64,000 nt of DNA from Nilaparvata lugens (Eukaryota > Arthropoda > Insecta > Hemiptera > Delphacidae), in NCBI RefSeq assembly GCF_014356525.2, contig NC_052514.1, forward strand, positions 6,041,943 to 6,105,942, written 5' to 3'. How positions within the stretch are numbered: the first letter of the stretch is position 1; every line of letters begins with the position of its first letter. A program made the position numbers and the translations under genes. The notes under the pieces were generated by a model. The model did no database searches. It was not told where the DNA came from and worked only from the letters and a program-made list of their open reading frames with translations. Positions 9,546-18,840 of the stretch are shown in pieces.

Positions 9546-10213
9546 AGTGTATGTGCGTCTGTGTATACGATATCTCATCTATCAATTAACGGAATGGATT
9601 GAAATTTGGAACTCAAGGTCCTTCCCCTATAAGGATCCGACACGAACAATTTTGAACAAATCCAATTGAAGATGGCGGCTAAAATGGCTAAAATGTTGTC
9701 AAAAACAAGGTTTCTCGCGATTTTCTCGAAAACGGCTTCAACGATTTTGATCAAATTTATACTTAAAATAGTCATTGATAAGTTCTATCAACTGTTACAA
9801 GTCCTATATCTGTAACAATTTCAGGAGCTCCGCCCCATCAATGCAAAGTGTGATTTTAGATTTCCAATTATCAGGCTTCAGATACAATTTTAACCAAAGA
9901 TTTCAAGTGGAAAAGATTGAGCATAAAAATCTCTACAATTAATGTTCAGTGACATTTCCACCTAAAATTGAAAATAAGCTCAAAGTTCGAGAAAATGTGT
10001 TGCAAACACATGCAAACTGTTGGCAACTGTTGATTCTATTAAATCATTCACTATGAAGAGATAGCAGACTTCGTGTGTCTCCAGCGTTATCGTCCTGTCA
10101 CCAGCTGGCAGATCTTTGAATAGTAGACTCGAGAAGCGCATGTACACTAGCGTCAGGTAATCAATTTTCATAACGGCAAGGAAAGTTGTTTGAGTGCGCA
10201 ACACCAGATTTTT
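9276..10213 (+). mobile_element. Dispersed repeat A, copy 1, with internal TG tract
   Basis: Begins TTTTTACTTTCCTTGGCC and ends near GCAAGGAAAGTTGT...ACCAGATTTTTG. Shared words with the other copies include TATACGTTTCAAGGTCCCCT, CGATATCTCATCT, AAGATGGCGGCTAAAATG and CAGGAGCTCCGCCCCATC. Other copies: 11227-12038 and 58051-58858 (same strand), 15060-15589 (opposite strand, different distal half), and an end fragment at 13154-13197. No long conserved frame exists. Subterminal TTTCCTTGCC words occur in opposite orientation at the two ends, which suggests a non-autonomous DNA element, but no target duplication was identified. Confidence 0.8.
9425..9541. repeat. (TG)n microsatellite within repeat A copy 1
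   Basis: Mostly pure TG with occasional GG interruptions. At the same position copy 3 and copy 2 have only a few TG units, so the tract expanded within this insertion. Confidence 0.95.
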
Positions 10214-10291
10214 GATCTTGGAGAAAACAAATAACATTTTCAAGAGTAAATTATGATTGTGATTTAACTGTATCAACTAGAACTGGTGACA

Positions 10292-10350
10292 TCAGATACT
10301 TGTGGATGAGAATACTGCGTGAGGTCTACTGTTCACAGAACTACTAGTAT
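10292..10350 (+). repeat. Repeat B fragment
   Basis: The stretch with ACTTGTGGATGAGAATACTG and GAGGTCTACTGTT matches, inverted, 26895-26955. Confidence 0.65.
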
Positions 10351-10689
10351 ATTTTGTGGGGAAAACAAAATATTATCATAATTCACATTATCATTCTAGA
10401 AACATTATTATATTTCGCAAGCCTCCAGACAGCCACATTACCTTTGTATACAGTGAGATTGACTCTACATTGTCAGTACCCCCTGTAAATGAGACCAAAA
10501 CTTCTCGATTAACCTAGGCTGACAATTTAAAATGATTTTCACTAAAAGGGAAAGTATCTAAAAAAGCAGTACTCTCAAAGGACCGAGTCTTAACAGATTA
10601 AAGCCCTTGCCAGAGCGGAGCCAAAGCATGCATTTTTAATAGGCCCCTTTTACAGAATGGAACGTTCTGCTTTCTTCAGCGAGTTCCAC
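10351..10689. other. No gene or repeat recognised
   Basis: Mixed-composition DNA without a frame of note. Confidence 0.25.
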
Positions 10690-10900
10690 TTCAATCTGTC
10701 ACCATTGATTGAACTGGATGCCTTCAAGTCATCCATAAGAAGCACTGACAGTACCTACCCAGCTTTCAGTTCAGCTTTCTCCAGTGAGGTTCACTTTGTA
10801 ATGTCAGCATTGGTTGAATGCTTCCCCATTGATGTTATCCATAGTGAATGCTGTCAGATTGTAGTGAATTTCATAATTGAGAATTTTCCGACAAGCTTTG
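10690..10900 (+). repeat. Decayed satellite D, locus 1
   Basis: Degenerate ~110-bp spaced units built on TTCACTTxxAATCTGTCA, GCATTGGTTGAATG and CTGACAGT words. The 97-codon frame across it (10657-10950) follows from the repeats and is not supported as a gene. Same word set at 12590-13070, 35860-36560 and, inverted, 32880-33180. Confidence 0.6.
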
Positions 10901-11226
10901 ACGGCAAGAGAAATGGGAAATCAGCTGATTTTGTAGGAAATTGCTCTTAATTTATTTCATGTTAATGATGGGTTGGATTGAATAGCTGGAATGTATACTA
11001 CTAATATTTGCATCCATTTTGAAATATGGAGTCTATTTATTCAGTAACTATATAAATATGATTTGAGGTGAAAACAAAGTTTCTATAATAGAAACTAAAA
11101 GGTCGTCTGTACCAAGAAAAAACTAGAATTTGACAATATATGTGTGTTTTTATTCCATTTCATGATAGAGTTTTCTCCCACAGGTATTAGAAGGAAATTG
11201 ATTTGATTCAATCTGGTTTTTGATTA
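10901..11226. other. No gene or repeat recognised
   Basis: AT-rich spacer between satellite D and repeat A copy 2. Confidence 0.25.
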
Positions 11227-12038
11227 TCATCCTTGCCCGATTACCATATTATGTAAAGAAAGTATTGCTTCCCGAAAAAAATTAAAGTAACCCAATCCAT
11301 GAATTTCTATACGTTTCAAGGTCTACTGGGCCCAAAAAAGTGGTTTTTGGGTATTGGTCTGTCTGTGTGTGTGTATGAGTGTATATATGTCTGTGTACAC
11401 GATATCTCATCTCCCAATTAACGGAATGACTTGATGTTTGGAACTTAAGGTCCTTACAATATAAGGATCCGACATGAACAATTTCGATCAAATTAGATTC
11501 AAGATGACGGCTAAAATAGCAGAAATTTTATCAAAAACAGGGGTTTTCGGGATTTTCTCGGAAGCGGCTTCAACGATTTTGATCAAATTAATACCTTGAA
11601 CAGTCATTGATAAGCTCTATCAACTGCCACGGGTCCCATATCTGTAAAAATTTCAGGAGCTCCGCCCCATCTACGCAAAAATTCGATTCTAGATTCCCAA
11701 TTATTAGGCTTCAAATACAATTTGAACAAAAAAAAATCGAGTGTAAAAGATTCAGCATGAAAATTACTACAATTTATGTTTCGTAACATTTTCACCTAAA
11801 ATTGAAAAAATCTCGAAATTAGAGAAAATGTGATTATTCAATTGTAAACTGTCGATTCTATTGAATCATTCACTATGTTGAGATAGCAGATCTCGTGTTT
11901 CTCCAGCGTTATTGTCGTGTCATCAGCTGGCTCAGATCTTCGAATAATATACTTTGAGATGCGCGTGAACATTAGCGTCAGGTGATCAATTTTCATAACG
12001 GCAAGGAAATTTGTGTGAGTGCGCCGCACCAGATTTTT
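11227..12038 (+). mobile_element. Dispersed repeat A, copy 2
   Basis: Colinear with copy 1 over the whole length, more diverged, with a short TG segment (11364-11374). Ends at CACCAGATTTTTC. Confidence 0.8.
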
Positions 12039-12064
12039 CATAAACCACAATCCTGTCCACATTA

Positions 12065-12200
12065 TATATTCAATATTACATCACCGGTATCAGCGGCAAG
12101 GTGAATGGCAAGGCAAAGAATCGGCAACGGCGATTACCTATCTCTCTCCACCGCGAGGACCTCACTGTACTATTTACATCAGTCCTCTATTCTCCCTCCA
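12065..12200 (+). repeat. Short dispersed repeat shared with 59660-59760
   Basis: Both contain ACCGGTA, GCAAGGC, AGAATCGGCAACG and CCTATCTCTCTC in order. Class unknown; GC-richer than surroundings. Confidence 0.5.
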
Positions 12201-12589
12201 TTCTTCAACATCCTATAATTAGCCGTTAGTGGATGCATCCAGTAATTTGGAAAAAACATATTATTCCCAGATCACCATAAAACGTGAAACCATCTCCTGT
12301 TTTCCCATTTTTACTTTCCTTGCCCTACCCACTATCATAGGCTTCATGTGATATCACCTCTGATTATAATGGTTTTCCAATTCTTCCTAGTCCCGAAATT
12401 CTTCTCGGCCACATCGGAGTGAATAATCCTTGAAACATCTCACTCTCCTACTTACTCTTTGTCAAAACTCATCAATCTTTCCCACTCTAGCCCATTAAGA
12501 GAGTTCGACCATAAAGAAAGTTATTGTTAGTGCCTGTGAGATGTGTTTTCGGCCATCAAACTTTCCAATCAAACTTACCTTTCCAAACT

Positions 12590-13070
12590 CTGGTTAGATC
12601 AACTTCAATTGGTCAGTGTTGGTTAAATGGAAAGTATCAGGAGATGTATCAGGGAATGTATAAGGAATACTGACAGTTGCAAACTCCGAAATTGGGTTGG
12701 AATATATAGTGAGGTTCACATTAACGTGTCAGCATTAGTTGAATTGAAGAATTAATGTGATTCATAAGGAATATACTGACTGTTACAAACTCCGAAATAT
12801 GGGTTAGATTATATGGTGGGATTCACAGTAATCTGGCATCATTAGTTCAATTTGAAGCATCCATGTTATCTATATGGCATACTGACAGTTAACCTCAATA
12901 CAGTATATTTATTAGCTTCTTTATTGGTAGTGAGATTAACTTGAAAATGTCAGCATTTCTCAAAGATTACATCAATGCTCACCATTCAATGTATGCTGAC
13001 AGTTTGAGAATGGTTTACAGTTTGATGCCTTACTGTTTAATGCCCATTGATTCTTTGTGCCTTGGAAACT
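12590..13070 (+). repeat. Decayed satellite D, locus 2
   Basis: At least four diverged units: each has a TGTCAGCATTxGTT-like word followed ~45 bp later by a CATACTGACAGTT-like word. Spacing between units is ~100-115 bp. No coding evidence. Confidence 0.65.
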
Positions 13071-13153
13071 TATTTACGAGTGGAAGTGATTGTTTGCCTT
13101 GTTTTGGAGCCCAAAGATTTGGAAGTTTCTAACTGTTTAAATAACTTGCGATA

Positions 13154-13197
13154 AAAATCTGGTGTGGTACACTCACACAACTTTCCTTGCTCATATT
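13154..13197 (-). repeat. Repeat A terminal fragment
   Basis: AAAAATCTGGTGTGG followed by CACTCACACAACTTTCC is the inverted right end of repeat A, cut off after ~45 bp. Confidence 0.7.
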
Positions 13198-13304
13198 TAA
13201 AACTACGATCAGACTTCTGTCAGTATATGTGTATATATAATTGTTTTCAGAAGTAGGGAGGAGAATGGGTGTTCTGATCCAGGTGACTGTGTGAATAGAG
13301 TTTG

Positions 13305-13395
13305 CTTGTGTGTATGTATGTGTGTGTGGTGTGTGTATTTGTATGGGTGTGTGTGTGTGTTGTGTGTGGTGTGTGTGTGGTGTGTGTGTGTGTGG

Positions 13396-13426
<31 letters not shown>

Positions 13427-13455
13427 TGTGTGTGTGTGTTGTGTGTGGTGTGTGT

Positions 13456-13508
<53 letters not shown>

Positions 13509-13525
13509 TGTGTGGTGTGTGTGTT

Positions 13526-13562
<37 letters not shown>

Positions 13563-13567
13563 TGTGT

Positions 13568-13603
<36 letters not shown>
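13305..13603. repeat. Long (TG)n microsatellite in left palindrome arm
   Basis: TG repeats with frequent GG and TT interruptions. All frames here (Cys-Val or His-Thr repeats) are artefacts. Confidence 0.95.
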
Positions 13604-13604
<1 letters not shown>

Positions 13605-14045
13605 ATGTTTTTTTAATATATTATTATTGTTATATATTATCATTATTATTATATAAAAAAAAAAAGATTTATATATATATATATTATATATATAAATATT
13701 TTTTTATATAATAATAATGATAATATATAACAATAATAATATATTAAAAAAACAATATATATAATATATATAAGTTAACCAACATTGTGTTGTTGGACTT
13801 GGAAACCTCCTATGTGACAAGCCCTACAACCTGTTGAATAGTTACTATGGTAAATAATCTCTATAGTAATTTTTTTTTTAGTGGAAACCTCATAGCCTAC
13901 ATTATGTGTTGAATTTCATTTTTTTGGGGATAGGAAAAAAAAACGAAAAACATCAAATTATATTTCATTGGAAAAAAAATCAAAGAAACAAAAAAAATTT
14001 TCTTTATAAAAAAAATTTTTATTAAAGAAACTATTCAAAATCAAA

Positions 14046-14304
14046 TCTTCATTTTTCCCTTTTTTTTATTAATTCTGTATCAAAATGTGATGTATATTTC
14101 TCATTTTATTTTTTTCATTTTGCAATAGTTTTCTTTCATTTTTTACTTAAAATCTCTGAAGTGTAATATTTATTTTGTCTAAGATTATTTATCTTTTGTA
14201 ACTCATTTTTTTCCTGTAACTGGGCACCCGCCGAAAAACCTTTGGGTTTAGCAGGACCCTCAACTGTTTGTATTGTGAATAAAAATTTTGATTTGATTTG
14301 ATTT
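14046..14304 (+). mobile_element. Non-LTR-like 3' end in palindrome loop
   Basis: Ends in a (TTTGA)n-type simple tail (14286-14310), preceded by CTGTAACTGGGCACCCGCC and GGTTTAGCAGGACCC. A GC-rich block just before a simple-repeat tail is typical of non-LTR retrotransposon or SINE 3' UTRs. No reverse-transcriptase frame is attached. Confidence 0.5.
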
Positions 14305-14572
14305 GATTTTGAATAGTTTCTTTAATAAGAATTTTTTTTATAAAGAAAATTTTTTTTGTTTCTTTGATTTTTTTTCCAATGAAATATAATTTGATGTTTT
14401 TCGTTTTTTTTTCCTATCCCCAAAAAAAATGCAATTCAACACATAATGTAGGCTATGAGGTTTCCACTAAAAAAAAATTACTATAGAATTATTTACACAT
14501 AGTAACTATTCAACAGGTTGTAGGGATTGTCACATAGGAGGTTTCCAAGTCCAACAACACAATGTTAGTTAA

Positions 14573-14574
<2 letters not shown>

Positions 14575-14637
<63 letters not shown>
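14575..14637. repeat. (AT)n microsatellite in right palindrome arm
   Basis: Nearly pure TA repeats; a shorter AT run occupies the matching place in the left arm (13668-13700). Confidence 0.95.
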
Positions 14638-14641
<4 letters not shown>

Positions 14642-14691
14642 TTTATATAATAATAATGATAATATATAACAATAATAATATTATAAAAAAC

Positions 14692-14790
14692 AATCCACAC
14701 ACCACACACACACAAACACACACACTCTAACACACACACACACACACCACACACATACCATACAACACACACACACACATACATGCACAC
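14692..14790. repeat. (CA)n microsatellite in right palindrome arm
   Basis: Counterpart of the 13305-13603 TG tract, about one third as long. Confidence 0.9.
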
Positions 14791-15059
14791 AAACAAACTC
14801 TATTCACACAGTCACCTGGATCAGAAACCCATTCTCCTCCCTACTTTCAGAGTACTTTTTCTTTGTGTGAATTGTAAAATTCGATTATTTTTTTCAGTTG
14901 TCATTTTTTAAAGTCGTCAAAACAGTTGTTCTACAGATGAAAATCTCGACTATGTGTTCTTTTATGAACTGCGCTACCTACCTACCTCATGCACGAGAAG
15001 GAGGTTACTAAGTCCATTTCCCAAGGATGGGGTGGACCCTCCATTGGTTTCCCAAAAAG

Positions 15060-15589
15060 GAGACTTATGCCAGTTGATAGAGCTGATGAATAACTATACA
15101 GGGTATCAATTTGAAAAAAAATCGGTCATTTATTTTTGAGAAAATCGTGAAAAACATGGTTTTTGCAATTATCCGCCATTTTTCTCAAGAATATTAAGGA
15201 GCTCCTGCAATTTTCCCAGAAAAAAAACTCATGTCATTTGATAGGGCTTGTGAATAGCTATCCATGGTATAAATTTGAAGAAAATCGTTAGAGCCGTTTT
15301 CGAGAGAATTTTATTGAATTTCTTATTGTCGGATCCTCAAGGTATAAGGACCTTAAGTTTAAAATTTCAAGTCAATCGGTTAATTAGGAATGGAGTTATC
15401 GTGTTCACAGACATACACACACACACACATACACACACACACATACACACACAGACCAACACCCAAAAATCATTTTTTTGGACTCAAGGGACCTCGAAAC
15501 GTATAGAAAACATGAAATTAGGGTACCTTAAATTTTTTTGGAAAGCAATACTTTCCTTACCTATGGTAATAGGGCAAGGAAAGTAAAAA
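15060..15589 (-). mobile_element. Repeat A relative, inverted and chimeric
   Basis: From about 15290 to 15589 it is the reverse complement of the first ~320 bp of repeat A, including a CA tract (15413-15455) and the ACTTTCCTT end. The distal part (15060-15290) differs from copies 1-3, so this is a subfamily or a recombinant. Confidence 0.7.
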
Positions 15590-15770
15590 GGATTGAGATG
15601 GGTGAGGATTAAAAGCTGAGATAAAAATGGAGGATTAGATTAGATTAGGATAGAGTTCTTTATTTATGTATGTTTCAATATTCACTGGCTCATACACTAA
15701 TCTACATCAAATTACAGTAATACTAATTATTTAACGAATTTTAGAGAGTATAAATGATCAATAAGTGTGT

Positions 15771-16270
15771 AAGGATAACCGCAGAGCTTTGGACACTTAG
15801 GGCCGGTTTCCGAGCTCGGGATTTAGCTAAGTCCCAGACTTTAAACAGCTGGAGTCAGAAAATTGGCTTTCCAAAACGGGGCGTAGTCGCAGTTTTCATA
15901 ACAGTAGTCGTAGTTTTTTCTCATTTCTATAATTATTGGAAATGTTTTTTCTTGACGAAATTAGACATTTCGACATTAGACATTATAATTCAAAATAGCT
16001 GAAACTTTACACTATTCTCTCTCTCTATTTTATTTTGTGTTCAATTTTCCAGTTTTTCGAAATTTAATTCAAACATGACTATGACACTGACTGCGACTAC
16101 GCCCCGTTTTGGAAAGCCAATTTTCTGACTCCAGCTGTTCAAAGTCTAGGACTTAGCTAAATCCCGAGCTCGGAAACCGGCTCTGAAAATACGACATTAA
16201 TTTGTAGTCTCCTATCATCCAGGAACAATACCCTAAAATGTTCGACACTAATTCTGAAACACTCTTTATA
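15771..16270 (-). mobile_element. Mariner TIR fragment split by a MITE
   Basis: AAGGATAACCGCAGAGCTTTGG (15771-) and the terminal block ending CTGAAACACTCTTTATA (to 16270) match the outermost ~110 bp of the mariner right TIR at 8710-8820. A 384-bp MITE sits in the middle. No transposase is present. Confidence 0.8.
15800..16183. mobile_element. MITE with ~95-bp TIRs (GRGCCGGTTTCCGAGC)
   Basis: Left GGGCCGGTTTCCGAGCTCGG and right GAGCCGGTTTCCGAGCTCGG (inverted) continue as matching arms through AACAGCTGGAGTCAG and CCAAAACGGGGCGTAGTC. AT-rich centre with no gene. Flanks CTTA/TGA do not give a clear target duplication. Confidence 0.85.
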
Positions 16271-16863
16271 TAACTACTATAGTGAGTGTTATTTTATAAG
16301 TAATGCTACTTCTTCATGAATAAAGAATTTTCTTTTCTTATTATCAATGAGAATGAAGATTGAATGAAATTAGAATAACGATAATATAATATTGTGATGT
16401 GAAGGGGAAGAGGTAAAGAATGAGGAAGAACTTTGTGGTGGAGAAAATTGAGTGAAAGAATAAAGAAAAGATGGAGGAAAATGGTAGAAGAAAACGAGAT
16501 GAAGAAACGGATGAAGGAAAGGAAAGAAGTAGAAGAAGAAATTGTGAGAAAAATAGGCCAGGGGAAGAATTATACAGAAGAAGATAATGAATCTATTTTT
16601 TTTCTGAGGGTGCTGCCTACATGAGCTAAAGGCTTGTGCGTGGGTAATGACGCGGATGATAGTGATAGATTAATGGACCTACAGATTTAGGTGGGTTGAA
16701 ATTTTGTAAAACTCATAAGCGAAATTCATCAAGAACCGACTTGAATCGATTCCAGTCTTGATAACGTAATACAATATTCTAACATTCCTTCTAGAATTAG
16801 ATTAGATGAATGAATTGATACTGTTTTGTCAGGATTGGTGGAACAGATTACATTAAAGAATAT
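16271..16863. other. AT-rich with purine-rich patch
   Basis: 16420-16590 is AG-rich and yields a Lys/Glu-rich 63-codon frame that I attribute to composition. Nothing else seen. Confidence 0.3.
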
Positions 16864-16866
16864 TAA

Positions 16867-17158
16867 GGTAGGCACACGCCGGTTAGTCAAGACAAGACTA
16901 GTCACGATTAGTCACAATACTGCACATAGTTGCTAATGACGCAACACACACTGATTAGTCAATGCAATTAAACATGACTTCATAAAACAACTACTGTGTG
17001 AAGTATTCTGACTAATCGTGACTAGTCTTGTCATAATACTTCACATAGTTGCTTATAAAGCAACACACACCGATTAGTCATTGCAATTAGACATGCCTCC
17101 ATAAACAACCATGTGAAGTACTGTGACTGAACGTGTCTTGTCTGGTGTGTGCCTAGCC
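16867..17158. mobile_element. MITE, PIF/Harbinger-like (TAA target duplication)
   Basis: 292 bp flanked by TAA (16864-16866 and 17159-17161). Ends GGTAGGCACAC and, inverted, GGCTAGGCACAC. Inside, GACTAATCGTGACTAGTCTTG-like words are repeated in both orientations. A 3-bp TAA duplication fits PIF/Harbinger; the family is inferred, since no transposase is here. Confidence 0.75.
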
Positions 17159-17447
17159 TAAGAATTACAGAAGAATCGATTACAGATTAAAATATTACAG
17201 AAGAATTGATTGAGACTGAAATATCAGTATCAAAATGGCCGTTTAATACAGTTCCACGAAATGGCCGACCAATGACGTTTGAGCTTGAACTTAGCCAATG
17301 AGAGAGCAGCTGATCAATGCTTCAGAAGCTTTGAGAAGTGGTCAGTTTATTAACATATCAGCGAATCATGGACCAGGATTATTGTAGGTGTTTTATCATA
17401 GTTCATTCCACCCATATCTCAATTGAGCAAGTTTCTATGATACCTGT

Positions 17448-18670
17448 GCTATTGACTACTAGATAGTTTAACCAGTCCACCACATTTTAAACGGTTCATA
17501 TGAATGAGAGATTTGATTAATATCAACGAATAAGAATCGTCCAGTCTTCAGCCAGAGCCAGTCAACAACTAGCATCGTGTAAACGCAATCATAGCCATCT
17601 CAACCCACACACGAGAACCAGGAGATCAGATCCGATGATTTTCATCCCCCATCCCTCCACAATCTCAACCATTACCACCCCTAACGGAATTTTTGGTGGG
17701 AGAATCATCCCTGTTTCCTCAATCGTCCGCCAGATAGCTCTACTGTTGTGTAAGTTGGGAATATTCGGAGGCTGCAGCGTCAGATTCAGTCAGTCAGTGG
17801 TGCGCGGTCCTAGAGATAACATCACTCCGCGACCTCTCAGCAACTGGAAAGATGTTTTTCGTGTCTTTTCTATCTCCGGAAAAGTGTTCGAGTGTGAACT
17901 GATATTTTTGATCGTGTGTTGTGAAACATTCCTCAATCACCTGCAGCATTTTACATGCTTATTGGAATGGTTTTGAAATGCCTGTAACAGTTCAAAATGA
18001 GTTGCAACGCTCTCGAGCTACTTAAGAAATATTTCCTTGGTGGTTTTCAAAGATTGTAAGATGCTAGCTACAATTTGAAATTGTTTCAATCGTTCTCGAA
18101 CTACTTGAAATGAATGTTATTGGTTATTTTCCAAGTTTCTGAGCATAATTCAAATAAATTGATAATTAATTTCACTTTTAAAATTGAATTTAACTTTCAA
18201 TGCTTGCAGGAATATTACAAATTGGTTACAACTTTCTCGAGAAACATCAAATAAATCCAATCGATGTTTGTAAAAACCTGACAACAAATTAAAATGCTTT
18301 GCAACGTTTTTGAGCCTCTTGTAATAAATTTTATTGATTGTTTCCAAAGTTTCTAAGATGCTTGTAGCAATCAAAAATGAGTTGACCAACATTCGCGACC
18401 ACCTTCAAATAAATTATGTTGACTGACTCAACGTTTGTAAGCTGCTTCGAACAGTTCTAATATGATTCAACGTTCGTGAGTTGTTTGAAATATATATTTC
18501 ATTGGTTACAAGTTGCTCGCAACATTTTGTTGCGCCGGCAACAGTCTGAAATATTTGTCGCGCAACATTTGTCTGGTGCCAGGATTTGATGTTCTATTCG
18601 CCTGTTGACGGGAAGAATGCGTCTGGTTTTGGATGCAACACTTCAGCGTGCAACAAAACGGTTTGTGTTT
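17448..18670 (+). repeat. Segmental duplication, left copy
   Basis: About 1.22 kb nearly identical to 21609-22968 in direct orientation (for example CGTCCAGTCTTCAGCCAGAG, GGTGCGCGGTCCTAGAG). A decayed Jockey-like retrotransposon lies between the copies. The first third is GC-richer and has an initiator-like TCAGTCAGT cluster (17789-17800) as seen at arthropod transcription starts; the rest is a degenerate ~82-bp tandem repeat. No LTR features (TG...CA ends, primer-binding site) were found, so I call it a genomic duplication. Confidence 0.85.
18001..18510 (+). repeat. Degenerate ~82-bp tandem repeat
   Basis: Units recur at about 18001, 18083, 18224, 18298, 18380 and 18464, each opening with GTTGCAACG/GTTTCAATCG-like words followed by CTCGAGxxACTT. 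Divergence between units is high, so the array is old. The same array is in the right duplication copy. Confidence 0.65.
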
Positions 18671-18840
18671 TTTTTTTCATAAAAAAGACTTATAAAACAT
18701 AAGTGAATGTACTAATTTAAAGAAAATTATATCTATGCTTAAACTATTTCACAAAATAATTGAAACTGTACTCACATGGACCTGTCGTCCATGCTGCTCT
18801 TATTATAGGACTATGAAGAAATTGTGAAGCTCATATCAGT

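Larger units (their letters stand above)
13245..14852. repeat. 1.6-kb imperfect palindrome
   Basis: Left arm 13245 to about 14045 and right arm about 14305 to 14852 are inverted copies; matched segments include GTAGGGAGGAGAATGGGT, CCAACAACACAATGTTxGTT, GGTTTCCACTAAAA and TTTCTTTATAAA. The arms differ mainly in their embedded TG/CA and AT tracts (left TG tract ~300 bp, right CA tract ~100 bp). The spacer (14046-14304) carries a retrotransposon-like 3' end. Confidence 0.85.

Noticed and set aside
10657..10950. 97-codon gene
   Set aside because: Frame lies across satellite D units and has no family motif.
13209..13711. Several 88-144 codon frames of Cys-Val or His-Thr repeats
   Set aside because: Translations of the TG/CA microsatellite.
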